DNA of 64,000 bases from Ignavibacteriales bacterium (lineage in GTDB: Bacteria; Bacteroidota; Ignavibacteria; Tepidaquicellales; Tepidaquicellaceae): positions 434,001 through 498,000 of the forward strand of contig JACKAC010000002.1 in NCBI GenBank assembly GCA_020635255.1, read 5' to 3'. Under the pieces are notes generated by a model. The model saw only the letters and a program-made list of their open reading frames with translations. It was not told the DNA's origin and ran no database searches. Both the position numbers and the translations under genes were made by a program. Numbering within the stretch: position 1 is the first letter of the stretch; each line of letters opens with the position of its first letter. Shown here in pieces: positions 8,402 through 16,251 of this stretch.

Positions 8402-9511
8402 TTACCTTCTCTTACGTGAACTACTCTTCTTCTTTACGACTTTCTTCTTCGGCGCAGACTTTTTCTTAGCTATCTTCTTCTTCGGCGCAGACTTTTTCTT
8501 AGCTATCTTCTTCTTCGGCGCAGACTTTTTAACCGCTTTCTTTGTCTTCTTCGTAGCTGTTTTCTTAGCAACCTTTTTTGCTGATTTCTTTTTCGCTGAT
8601 GACTTTGAAGCTGTTTTCTTTCCCTTGCTCAGCACCTTTAGTACCGTAGAACCTATATCGGCAGGGGAGTCTACGACAGTTATACCCGAATTTTTCATTA
8701 CCCGGATCTTTTCCGATGCAGTTCCTTTTCCGCCGGATATGATAGCGCCCGCATGACCCATCCTTCTTCCGGGAGGAGCCGTACGTCCTGCGATAAATCC
8801 AACCACGGGTTTTTTGGAATTCTTCTTTATCCACATTGCAGCCTCTTCTTCCGCACTACCCCCGATCTCACCTATCATCATTATCGCGTCGGTATTTGGG
8901 TCGTCATTGAATAATTTCACTGCATCGATGAATCTGGTCCCGATCACCGGATCCCCACCGATCCCGATACATGTGGATTGACCGAGACCTGCTTTTGTGA
9001 GCTGATCCACAGCTTCATATGTAAGCGTCCCGCTTCGGGAAATAACACCTACTCTGCCTTTTTTATGTATAAAGCCCGGCATTATTCCTATCTTGCATTC
9101 ACCGGGAGTTATTATTCCCGGGCAGTTTGGACCGATAAATCTTACTTCATGTCCGTTCTTTTTGGCATTCTCGACATGGTTATAAACTTTTATCATGTCC
9201 TCGGTTGGGATGCCCTCGGTAATACAGACTATCAGTCTTATCCCAGCATCTACAGCCTCTATCAGCGCATCTGCGGCAAAGGGTGCCGGTACAAAAATAA
9301 CCGAGACATCTGCTCCTGTTGCTTCTACAGCATCCTTTACTGTATTAAATATCGGTACTTTGTTTTGAAATCTTTCACCGCCTTTTCCGGGCGTTACACC
9401 TGCTACTACATTAGTGCCGTAATCTATCATCTGTCCCGCATGGAATGAACCTTCGGAGCCCGTGATGCCCTGCACCAGTACTTTAGTTTTTTTGTTTACA
9501 AGAATACTCAT
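8402..9511 (-). CDS. sucD: Succinyl-CoA ligase alpha subunit with lysine-rich H1-like tail
   Basis: Residues 1-297 are a complete succinyl-CoA synthetase alpha subunit, the TCA-cycle enzyme that makes ATP or GTP from succinyl-CoA: TGSEGSFHAGQM (CoA site), GPNCPGIITPGECKIGIMPG, SRSGTLTYEA, GEIGGSAEEEAA and the phospho-histidine motif GRMGHAGAI near residue 250 (written here as GRRMGHAGAII). Usual family length is about 290. It then runs on without a frameshift for about 72 residues of almost only K, A, S, P and T, containing KKKSAPKKKIA repeats. That tail looks like the DNA-binding arms of histone H1 or Hc1 and is not part of SucD. No sucC is adjacent in the window. The next gene, folB, starts at the base after the stop. 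Confidence 0.92.
   Translation of the reverse strand: MSILVNKKTKVLVQGITGSEGSFHAGQMIDYGTNVVAGVTPGKGGERFQNKVPIFNTVKDAVEATGADVSVIFVPAPFAADALIEAVDAGIRLIVCITEGIPTEDMIKVYNHVENAKKNGHEVRFIGPNCPGIITPGECKIGIMPGFIHKKGRVGVISRSGTLTYEAVDQLTKAGLGQSTCIGIGGDPVIGTRFIDAVKLFNDDPNTDAIMMIGEIGGSAEEEAAMWIKKNSKKPVVGFIAGRTAPPGRRMGHAGAIISGGKGTASEKIRVMKNSGITVVDSPADIGSTVLKVLSKGKKTASKSSAKKKSAKKVAKKTATKKTKKAVKKSAPKKKIAKKKSAPKKKIAKKKSAPKKKVVKKKSSSRKRR
8442..8530 (-). repeat. 33-bp tandem repeat encoding the SucD tail
   Basis: About 2.7 perfect copies of a 33-bp unit, seen from GGCGCAG at 8451, 8484 and 8517. Each copy encodes the 11-residue unit KKKSAPKKKIA in the SucD tail. Being a multiple of 3, copy-number change would keep the frame. 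Confidence 0.9.
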
Positions 9512-9539
9512 GTATTGGAAATGTATTTTATATGGTTAG

Positions 9540-10190
9540 TTATTGTTTCTTTACCAGTGTGTTGCCTTTGATCTTCCACTTGCCTTTGCTGTCAGGTTCT
9601 AGTATATATGTAACCGACATCACTTCCTCTCCTCCGCTCTTATTAACGGTTTTCAAATTGACCATTACCTTTGCCGTTTTGTTATCATTTGATATTACCT
9701 TTGGATCTGACTCAATTATAAACTTATCGGTATCTTTATAATTCTTTTTAAAAACGTTTACGGAACGGTTGCTCCAAAGCTTGCTCGCTTCCGACATGTT
9801 TTTATCGAAGTCTCCACCCTCTGTGCCACGCTTTATATATTCCAGATAATCATCTATGGTAGCTTTTGGGTTGTCAAGCCGTGTGTTAAGTTCTTTTTCT
9901 TTTTGAACGTCCTCTTTCTTCTCTTCTTTTTTCTTCTCTTCCGTTTTTACAGAATCTTTTTTCTGCTCTTTTGATGATGTATCCGTTTTAACGCCGGTTG
10001 AATCGAGCATCTGTTCTCTTTTTCGCAATTCCTCCTCCTTTAATCTGAGAAACTCTTCTCTTTCCTGGAGTTCCTTTTCTTTATCAGCGGAATATTCTTG
10101 AGGCGGTTTGTAATCTCCGTCTTCTTCTTTTCCGCAGGACGTTAATGTAAGTGAAGCTCCTAAAAAAAGGATTATTGGAAGGTATTTCAT
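9540..10190 (-). CDS. Lipoprotein with coiled-coil and charged linker
   Basis: A 216-residue exported lipoprotein: the signal peptide ends in the lipobox LTSC, with the lipidated Cys near residue 19. Residues 35-65 (ADKEKELQEREEFLRLKEEE) form a highly charged helix, followed by a K/E/D-rich linker to about residue 105. The last 110 residues look globular, with WSNRSVNVFKKNY and a final TYILEPDSKGKWKIKGNTL. This resembles an NTF2-like or DUF4878-type domain that ends in W-K-I, but I cannot assign it firmly. It is the first gene of the minus-strand run leading to ppx and lies 28 bases upstream of sucD. Function unknown. Confidence 0.7.
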   Translation of the reverse strand: MKYLPIILFLGASLTLTSCGKEEDGDYKPPQEYSADKEKELQEREEFLRLKEEELRKREQMLDSTGVKTDTSSKEQKKDSVKTEEKKKEEKKEDVQKEKELNTRLDNPKATIDDYLEYIKRGTEGGDFDKNMSEASKLWSNRSVNVFKKNYKDTDKFIIESDPKVISNDNKTAKVMVNLKTVNKSGGEEVMSVTYILEPDSKGKWKIKGNTLVKKQ

Positions 10191-10343
10191 AATTCCATTA
10201 TTATTTTTGCCCGATGCAATACTTATCTTATAGTTTTCAAAATACTTTATTTGATTTTTATATTCAATTTATAAAATCCCCTGAATTATTGAAAATCAAG
10301 AGATTACAAGCTAAAAGTATGGGATTTTATAAGATTTAGTAAC

Positions 10344-10374
10344 TTGATAAATGCAACGGGTTGTGTTAATTTTG
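10344..10374 (+). promoter_or_regulatory. Bacteroidota-type promoter of gdhA
   Basis: TTG at 10344-10346, a 20-base spacer, then TAATTTTG at 10367-10374, matching the known Bacteroidota -33/-7 consensus (TTTG and TAnnTTTG). The gdhA start is 37 bases downstream. The same arrangement with the same spacing is found ahead of two other genes in the window. Confidence 0.7.
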
Positions 10375-10410
10375 AATTTGCAAAAAATTTTAAAGTTCTC
10401 ATAAAACAAT

Positions 10411-11694
10411 ATGTCCTCAATATACAAAGAGCCCGCTCCTTACCGTAAAGACCAGCCGAATCCGTTTGAATCGATGCTTGTCAGGTTTGACAAAGCTGCT
10501 GCAATGTGCAATCTGGAAGAAGGGCTTTATAATTATTTGAAACACCCTGTCAAGCAGGTTATTGTTTCTATCCCCGTTACTATGGATAACGGTAAGATCG
10601 AGGTTTTTGAAGGGTACAGAGTTATTCATGATAATATACTCGGTCCTTCTAAAGGCGGTATAAGATACGCGCCTGATGTTGATATACATGAAGTGAAAGC
10701 TCTCTCGTCATGGATGACATGGAAGTGCGCAATTGCTAACCTTCCGTTTGGCGGCGCTAAAGGCGCAGTGAAATGTGATCCCAGCAAGCTCTCTATGGCA
10801 GAGCTCGAGAGGTTAACAAGAAGGTACACAGCGAACATGCTGGAAATATTCGGACCGGACACAGACATACCCGCTCCCGATATGAATACAAACGAGCAGG
10901 TCATGGCATGGATCATGGATACATACAGCATGCATATGAGAACTACCGTAACCGGAGTGGTCACGGGTAAGCCGACCATCATCGGTGGTTCGCTTGGCAG
11001 AAGAGAAGCAACAGGCAGAGGTGTAATGATAGCTACCCTAGCTGCACTCGAAAAGCTTGGATTAAAACCGCAGGAAACAACATGCGCTATTCAGGGATTT
11101 GGTAATGTAGGTTCGGTGAGCGCCGCGCTTCTAAGAGAAAAAGGAGTAAGGATTGTTGCGGTGAGCGATATATCAGGGGGATACTATGATAAAAATGGAA
11201 TCGACGTAGACCTCGCTATCGAACATTGTGCGCAGCACAAGGTTCTTGAAGGAGGTAACTTTGGATCCAATATTACCAATGAAGAACTTCTAGAGCTCGA
11301 TGTAGATATACTTATTCCTGCCGCAAGCGGTGACCAGATCACTGCGGAAAACGCAGATAAGATTAAAGCAAAGTTGATCGTCGAAGGTGCGAATGGTCCT
11401 ACAGCCGCAGATGCCGACGAGATCCTCGAAAAGAAAGGTGTAATGGTTATCCCTGATATACTGGCAAATTCAGGCGGTGTGATCGTTTCCTATTTCGAGT
11501 GGGTTCAGGACAGACAGGCATATTTCTGGACAGAGAACGAGGTAAATACCAGATTAAACAGGATGATGACCGAGGCATTCAATAAAGTGTATGCAACGGC
11601 AGAAAAATATAATACTACATTGAGGCTTGCCTCATATGTCTATGCGATCCAGAAAGTTTCATCTGTATTGAAACTAAGAGGTATATATAGTTAG
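10411..11694 (+). CDS. gdhA: Glu/Leu/Phe/Val dehydrogenase (glutamate dehydrogenase)
   Basis: Interconverts glutamate and 2-oxoglutarate plus ammonia, linking nitrogen and carbon metabolism. The substrate-domain motifs are GGIRYAPDV near residue 81 and LPFGGAKGAV near 111 with the catalytic Lys, then PAPDMNTNEQVMAW near 152. The Rossmann domain begins with AIQGFGNVGS near 229, and SGGVIVSYFEWVQ lies near 355. The 427-residue length is that of the hexameric, bacterial/archaeal-like enzymes. A typical promoter precedes it. A gene for a membrane-anchored protein follows 28 bases later and the whole stretch to ccmF could be read through. Confidence 0.93.
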   Translation: MSSIYKEPAPYRKDQPNPFESMLVRFDKAAAMCNLEEGLYNYLKHPVKQVIVSIPVTMDNGKIEVFEGYRVIHDNILGPSKGGIRYAPDVDIHEVKALSSWMTWKCAIANLPFGGAKGAVKCDPSKLSMAELERLTRRYTANMLEIFGPDTDIPAPDMNTNEQVMAWIMDTYSMHMRTTVTGVVTGKPTIIGGSLGRREATGRGVMIATLAALEKLGLKPQETTCAIQGFGNVGSVSAALLREKGVRIVAVSDISGGYYDKNGIDVDLAIEHCAQHKVLEGGNFGSNITNEELLELDVDILIPAASGDQITAENADKIKAKLIVEGANGPTAADADEILEKKGVMVIPDILANSGGVIVSYFEWVQDRQAYFWTENEVNTRLNRMMTEAFNKVYATAEKYNTTLRLASYVYAIQKVSSVLKLRGIYS

Positions 11695-11722
11695 TATAAT
11701 CTAGAGTCAGACGGGTTATGAA

Positions 11723-12343
11723 ATGAAACTTATTTTATCATCAATAGCTTTTACTTTTTTAATACCGTTCTTTGTTTTTTCACAGAGTTCTCTTGTTAGA
11801 AATATCGAGGTATACGACAATATCGTTAATAAAACCTTTGATGAACTCGAAAACCGGATCGTACTTGCCGGCAGTGATAATCTTTACGAGGTCAATCTCG
11901 GTGATGCTCTCGACGGCGACGATTATATTCTTACTAAACTGAGGCAAAGATTTAATAGGTATAACATGGTATATGGGTCCGGCTACGATAGTGTATTCGC
12001 TGATGTAAGGATAGACAGCATCAAGTTAAATACCCGTTATAAGAATATCAGCACGTCAAAAGTTCTCGGTGACAAAACGGTAGACAGGGAGATATCTGTT
12101 TCATATTATGTGAGCCTCGTTAGAAAAGACGACGGCACAGTTCTTTATTCGGAAAAGATAACGGAATCCTCAAAAGATAATTTCAAGCTTGACGATCTCA
12201 ATAGAGTAGAGTCAGGGAATTACGGATTTTTAAAGGGGTCTCTTCCCGAAGAGAGTTTTATGGGTAAATATCTACTCCCAATAGTACTACTGGGAGCCTC
12301 TGTGATAACAATTGTTTTATTCTTTGTAATAAGAAGCGAATAG
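11723..12343 (+). CDS. Exported protein with C-terminal membrane anchor
   Basis: A 206-residue protein not assigned to a family. It has a clear signal peptide (LILSSIAFTFLIPFFVFSQ) and one C-terminal transmembrane helix (YLLPIVLLGASVITIVLFFVI) before RSE, so the 150-residue middle is probably periplasmic. The middle has FDELENRIVLAG and ISVSYYVSLVRKDDGTVLYSEKI, which suggest mixed alpha/beta structure. It lies between gdhA and the BamD-like gene on the same strand. Its neighbours hint at an envelope role, but the sequence alone gives no function. Confidence 0.65.
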   Translation: MKLILSSIAFTFLIPFFVFSQSSLVRNIEVYDNIVNKTFDELENRIVLAGSDNLYEVNLGDALDGDDYILTKLRQRFNRYNMVYGSGYDSVFADVRIDSIKLNTRYKNISTSKVLGDKTVDREISVSYYVSLVRKDDGTVLYSEKITESSKDNFKLDDLNRVESGNYGFLKGSLPEESFMGKYLLPIVLLGASVITIVLFFVIRSE

Positions 12344-12398
12344 AGTTTAATTTAAAATAACCGGCAATTTGATAAATAGAAATATTCACGCAACACGG

Positions 12399-13166
12399 AT
12401 GCTTAGCATGATGCGTATATTTGTTTTGTTGATGTTCTCACTCACTTTATACTCATGTTCATCTGCTGATAAGACAGACATAAATACCGATGATCCCGAA
12501 AGAGCCTTTTATATTGCGAAAGGAAATTATGACAAGAAAGATTATCAGCAGGCAATCCAGGATTTCTCATACATCAAGGTAAAGTTTTCAGGTAGTAAAA
12601 TAGTTGATAAAGCGCAATACTATCTTGCGATGAGCTACTATAAGCGCGGCGAATATATCCTTGCTGCATACGAGTTTGATTATTTCCTGAAAAATTATCC
12701 CACGAGTGAATTTAGCGAGCAGGCAAGATACGATGTAGCCATGTGCTACTATAGCCTTTCTCCCGTATATGACCTCGATCAGACCTATACCAGGTATGCG
12801 ATCACAAGCTTTCAGCTGTTCCTTGAGCTATATCCGAACAGTACGCTTGCGCCGGATGCCGAGGCAAAGATAGACGCACTGAGAGATAAACTTGCCGAAA
12901 AGTTATTTATGAGTGCAGAGGTTTACAAGAAAATGGATGATTATAAAGCGGCAATTATTTATTACGACGAGATATTAAATGAGTACTTCGATTCCGATTT
13001 TGCTGATGATGCGTTATATGAAAAGATCGTTATTCTCTCGGATAGGAAAAAATACGAAGACGCAAGAAAAGAGATCATAAGATTTGAAGAGAAATTCAGC
13101 TCAAGTCCTTACATGGGCAGAGTTAGCACAATTAAAAGCAGGATTCCACTAACAGATGGAAACTAA
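12399..13166 (+). CDS. bamD: Outer membrane assembly lipoprotein BamD-like (TPR)
   Basis: Probable BamD component of the outer-membrane protein assembly machine. After MLSMMRIFVLLMF there is a lipobox SLTLYSC, then TPR units typical of BamD: ERAFYIAKGNYDKKDYQQAIQDF, IVDKAQYYLAMSYYKRGEYILA and SEQARYDVAMCYY, with the YDLDQTYTRYAITSFQLFLELYP segment characteristic of BamD/YfiO. I chose ATG at 12399; a TTG start 30 bases upstream and two ATGs just downstream are also possible. It overlaps the following thioesterase gene by 11 bases. An Omp85 protein, the partner expected for BamD, is encoded at 18.8 kb. Confidence 0.85.
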   Translation: MLSMMRIFVLLMFSLTLYSCSSADKTDINTDDPERAFYIAKGNYDKKDYQQAIQDFSYIKVKFSGSKIVDKAQYYLAMSYYKRGEYILAAYEFDYFLKNYPTSEFSEQARYDVAMCYYSLSPVYDLDQTYTRYAITSFQLFLELYPNSTLAPDAEAKIDALRDKLAEKLFMSAEVYKKMDDYKAAIIYYDEILNEYFDSDFADDALYEKIVILSDRKKYEDARKEIIRFEEKFSSSPYMGRVSTIKSRIPLTDGN

Positions 13167-13641
13167 GATAAAAACAGTCAAAGCTTCACAAGTTCAAAAG
13201 ATAGAGCTTGTTTTGCCGAATGACACAAACATACTTGGCAATCTTCTCGGTGGTAGGCTAATGCACTGGATTGATATTGCCGCCGCACTTTCTGCATCCC
13301 GTCATTGTAATAGTGTTGCCGTTACAGCAGCGGTGGATAATCTTAACTTTCACCACCCGATAAAGCTCGGCGACATTGTTCTGCTTAAAGCATCTGTAAA
13401 TAGGGCTTTCAGCACTTCCATGGAGGTTGGTGTCAAAGTAGAGATTGAGAATTTTATGACAGGCGAAATATTGCACTCTAACAGCGCTTATCTTACTTTC
13501 GTAAGCATCAACAGGGAAACAATGAAGCCTCAGCCCGTACCACCTATAGTACCTGAGTCCGAAGAAGAAAAGAGAAGATACGAACAGGCTCTTAGAAGAA
13601 GAGAACAAAGGCTTAGTGAAAAACACGGCATAGTTCATTAA
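13156..13641 (+). CDS. Acyl-CoA thioesterase (hotdog fold, YciA/BACH type)
   Basis: A 161-residue single hotdog-domain thioesterase that hydrolyses acyl-CoAs. Key features are NDTNILGNLLGGRLMHWIDIAAALSA (hotdog helix with the N-x-x-G-x-L-x-G-G motif and Asp) at about 22-45, and AVDNLNFHHPIKLGDIVLLKASV near 58. The C-terminus EEEKRRYEQALRRREQRL is a charged helix common in BACH-like members. It overlaps the bamD-like gene by 11 bases and lies 14 bases ahead of ccmA, so it is cotranscribed with unrelated functions. Substrate chain length is unknown. Confidence 0.87.
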   Translation: METKIKTVKASQVQKIELVLPNDTNILGNLLGGRLMHWIDIAAALSASRHCNSVAVTAAVDNLNFHHPIKLGDIVLLKASVNRAFSTSMEVGVKVEIENFMTGEILHSNSAYLTFVSINRETMKPQPVPPIVPESEEEKRRYEQALRRREQRLSEKHGIVH

Positions 13642-13655
13642 CCGCAAAGGGGATA

Positions 13656-14279
13656 ATGAACCCATTATTACTCAAATGTGAAGATCTTGCCCATTCATTT
13701 TATGGGAAAACTCTCTTTAAAGGGGTCACCCTGGAGTTATCGCCGGGAAGTTCCCTTGCCATAACCGGAAAAAACGGTTCCGGAAAATCCACTCTGCTTA
13801 AAGTTATTGCAAATCTCATACATCCCGCGCGCGGAAAAGTAGCATTATATTCTGGAGAAAAAGAAATTCCGGCTGATGACCACTATTCATATATGGGCAT
13901 GGCGGCGCCTTATCTAAACCTGTATGACGAACTAACAGGACAGGAAAATTTGGAGTTTTTTTCTTCCTTAAAAGGCGGTGAAGCCTTTAGGACCGAAACC
14001 CTTCTAAAAGAGGCCGGCATATATGACAGCAGAAATAAGTCGATGAAGAACTATTCTTCCGGCATGAAGCAGAGGCTAAAGCTTTGCTTTGCGCAGATAG
14101 GAAAACCGGCGATACTACTATTGGATGAACCAACGACCAATCTCGATAAGGAAGGGTCGGACGTTGTTGTGAATATAGCTTCACGACAAAAAGAAAAGGG
14201 CATCTTGATAATAGCTACAAACGATCCGGCAGAAGCTGCGCTTTGTGAAAAACAAATTAACGTCGAAGATTACAGATGA
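13656..14279 (+). CDS. ccmA: Heme exporter ATP-binding protein CcmA
   Basis: ATPase of the CcmAB transporter, which works with CcmC/D/E to release holo-CcmE during cytochrome c maturation. Walker A is GKNGSGKSTLL near residue 38, the ABC signature is YSSGMKQRLKL near 129 and Walker B is ILLLDEPTTNLD near 152. The 207-residue length is right for CcmA. The role is assigned because ccmB overlaps its stop by 4 bases and ccmC, ccmD and ccmF follow. Confidence 0.9.
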   Translation: MNPLLLKCEDLAHSFYGKTLFKGVTLELSPGSSLAITGKNGSGKSTLLKVIANLIHPARGKVALYSGEKEIPADDHYSYMGMAAPYLNLYDELTGQENLEFFSSLKGGEAFRTETLLKEAGIYDSRNKSMKNYSSGMKQRLKLCFAQIGKPAILLLDEPTTNLDKEGSDVVVNIASRQKEKGILIIATNDPAEAALCEKQINVEDYR

Positions 14280-14944
14280 AAGGATTTAGCTCGGCAATAT
14301 TGATCTTTAAAAAAGACCTTCGCTCTGAGCTTAGGATGCGCTATGTCATTAACGCGCTCATTATGTTCGTACTTGTAACAATATCAATAATACGATTTGC
14401 TGTTGGTGATGAAAAAGTTGAGAAGGATATATTGAATGGTCTGCTGTGGGTTGTTATCTTCTTTGCTTCATCGGGCGGTCTTTCGAGAACCTTTGTGAAG
14501 GAAGAGGATAAGGAAACCTCATTCGCACTTAAGCTATCTGCTAAACCCACTGACATATTCCTTGGAAAATTCTTGTATAATCTCGTGCTGAGTTTCGCAT
14601 TAAACATTATGGTGATCCTTCTATTTATAGCGATCATGGATTTTGAGATACAGAATATCCTCTCATTTGTTGTCGTCCTTATTCTTGGGAATTTCGGACT
14701 GGTTGTCTCTTCTACTGTCATTGCTTCTATTATAGCAAAAGCTGATTCAAAGGGTACATTATATCCTGTATTATCATTTCCCATACTATTACCCTTACTG
14801 TTATCGGTTATAAATGCATCAAAATTAGCAAGTTACGGAGCTTCTCTGGGGGCGATTTCCGGTGAGCTTATGATCCTTATATCATATTCTATTGTGGTTT
14901 TGACTACGTCCGTCTTGCTTTTTAGTTTTATTTGGGAAGATTAA
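14276..14944 (+). CDS. ccmB: Heme exporter membrane protein CcmB
   Basis: Membrane subunit of the CcmAB ABC transporter. At 222 residues it has the usual six membrane helices, for example YVINALIMFVLVTISIIRFA and FLYNLVLSFALNIMVILLFI, and the N-terminal FKKDLRSELR typical of CcmB. The family segment WVVIFFASSGGLSRTFVKEED is present near residue 58. It overlaps ccmA by ATGA. It is followed by a 64-base gap and a lipoprotein gene before ccmC. Confidence 0.9.
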   Translation: MKGFSSAILIFKKDLRSELRMRYVINALIMFVLVTISIIRFAVGDEKVEKDILNGLLWVVIFFASSGGLSRTFVKEEDKETSFALKLSAKPTDIFLGKFLYNLVLSFALNIMVILLFIAIMDFEIQNILSFVVVLILGNFGLVVSSTVIASIIAKADSKGTLYPVLSFPILLPLLLSVINASKLASYGASLGAISGELMILISYSIVVLTTSVLLFSFIWED

Positions 14945-15008
14945 TTAGAGAATCCGCTTTGTGTTTCATATAATTATGTAATTCGTAATTTTTGTATAAA
15001 TCAACATT

Positions 15009-15428
15009 ATGCGTTTTAAAATCTATCCGGTAGTTTTTATCCTCTTCGTTTTTCTATTTTTCTCATGTAATACACAGGATAAGCAGGAGATGCCATCGGG
15101 AGACAAGAATGCCCCGCATAGTTTTGATTCGGAAGGCGATCAGGACGCCGGTAGATTGATGAAGGAAGCAGATTTCGAATACGCTAAGTACAAAGAAACT
15201 CCCAATGATAACTCAAAGAGTTCTGCCGAAAAGAAATGTATGGAGACTGCAATGTACCTGATGTATGATGCCCAGCTTCCGCCCAAAGACAAGTATAAAT
15301 CGGCATTAAAATATTTCAGAATAGTATTAAAGCTCGATCCGGGTAACGAGGAAGCTAAGATGAACAAAGATAAGATAGAAGAAATATACGAACAAATGGG
15401 GAAGCCTGTTCCCGAAACGGAGATATAG
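15009..15428 (+). CDS. Small lipoprotein with TPR-like end, inside the ccm cluster
   Basis: A 139-residue lipoprotein with lipobox LFFSC near residue 20. The C-terminal half, ending YKSALKYFRIVLKLDPGNEEAKMNKDKIEEIYEQMG, reads as a single TPR with a capping helix. It lies between ccmB and ccmC, only 3 bases before ccmC, so it is probably made together with the cytochrome maturation proteins. Whether it replaces a part of CcmH/CcmI (whose periplasmic TPR binds apocytochrome) is speculation suggested by the position; the sequence is too short to show it. Confidence 0.65.
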   Translation: MRFKIYPVVFILFVFLFFSCNTQDKQEMPSGDKNAPHSFDSEGDQDAGRLMKEADFEYAKYKETPNDNSKSSAEKKCMETAMYLMYDAQLPPKDKYKSALKYFRIVLKLDPGNEEAKMNKDKIEEIYEQMGKPVPETEI

Positions 15429-15431
15429 TAT

Positions 15432-16097
15432 ATGAATATTATATTCAGAATAGTCTTATTCGTACTGATGACGGGTGTCATTATTGCCGGATTCCTTGTC
15501 GAGATCCCCTACATGCCTGCCCTCAAAGACACCGCGCGTGTGTTGTATTTCCACGTACCGATGTCCTGGATAGGAGTAGTAGCATTTTTTATGTCGATGA
15601 TATATTCCATCAAATACCTCCGTGGCAAGGATATCATTAATGACATCAAAGCCGCTTCGGCTGCGCAGATGGGATTTGTATTTTGTATTCTGGCAACCGT
15701 GACAGGCTCTGTCTGGGCTAAGTTCACATGGGGATCTTTCTGGAATTGGGATCCGAGGCAGACGTCGATTTTCATTCTGCTTTTGATATATGGCGCATAC
15801 TTTGCTCTGAGGTCATCCATCGACTCCCCCGATAGAAAGGCAAGACTGTCGTCTGTATATGCCATCATTGCCTTTGTTACTGTACCGTTTTTTGTTTTCA
15901 TTATGCCGAGGATAGTTGAATCCCTCCACCCGGATCCTATTGTGAATTCATCGGGAAAGATACACATGGATGGAAAAATGCTGACGATATTTCTTACCTC
16001 GCTGTTCACGTTCACGCTCCTGTTTTTCTGGATATATAATCTCAAAGTCCGGGTTGAGAAACTTAATTATGAAAAAAATAAAAAGGATATAATCTAA
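15432..16097 (+). CDS. ccmC: Heme exporter protein CcmC (CcsA-type)
   Basis: Delivers heme to CcmE across the inner membrane. A 221-residue protein with about six helices and the tryptophan-rich heme motif WAKFTWGSFWNWDPRQT near residue 94, which is diagnostic of CcmC. Conserved histidines flank it (LYFHVPMSW near 38 and ESLHPDP near 162). It is followed without a gap by ccmD: the TAATG junction shares a base. Confidence 0.93.
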   Translation: MNIIFRIVLFVLMTGVIIAGFLVEIPYMPALKDTARVLYFHVPMSWIGVVAFFMSMIYSIKYLRGKDIINDIKAASAAQMGFVFCILATVTGSVWAKFTWGSFWNWDPRQTSIFILLLIYGAYFALRSSIDSPDRKARLSSVYAIIAFVTVPFFVFIMPRIVESLHPDPIVNSSGKIHMDGKMLTIFLTSLFTFTLLFFWIYNLKVRVEKLNYEKNKKDII

Positions 16098-16237
16098 TGT
16101 TCGATTCTCTATACGATTTTTTATCCATAAATGATGTTTATATAGTCCTTGTGATAGTGCTGATAATCTGGTTTGGTATATTTTATCAATTGAACAGGAT
16201 CGATGCCAAAATTAAGAAACTCGAAAGGGAGAATTAA
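16097..16237 (+). CDS. ccmD: CcmD-like heme exporter small subunit
   Basis: A 46-residue reading frame between ccmC and ccmF: it starts with MFDSLYDFL, has one membrane helix (VYIVLVIVLIIWFGIFYQL) and ends in the charged tail RIDAKIKKLEREN. This is the size, topology and position of CcmD, which stabilises CcmC-CcmE complexes. Its ATG overlaps the ccmC stop (TAATG). CcmD sequences are poorly conserved, so the call rests on size, topology and position. Confidence 0.8.
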   Translation: MFDSLYDFLSINDVYIVLVIVLIIWFGIFYQLNRIDAKIKKLEREN

Positions 16238-16251
16238 CTGTTTATAGTTTT

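Noticed and set aside
8373..8756. Plus-strand Phe-rich repeat frame
   Set aside because: It is the antisense of the Lys-rich SucD tail; repeated Phe and Ala come from the Lys codons.
8402..9511. Frameshift or separate H1-like gene at the end of sucD
   Set aside because: The frame is open across the junction and no start or ribosome site lies at the beginning of the Lys-rich part.
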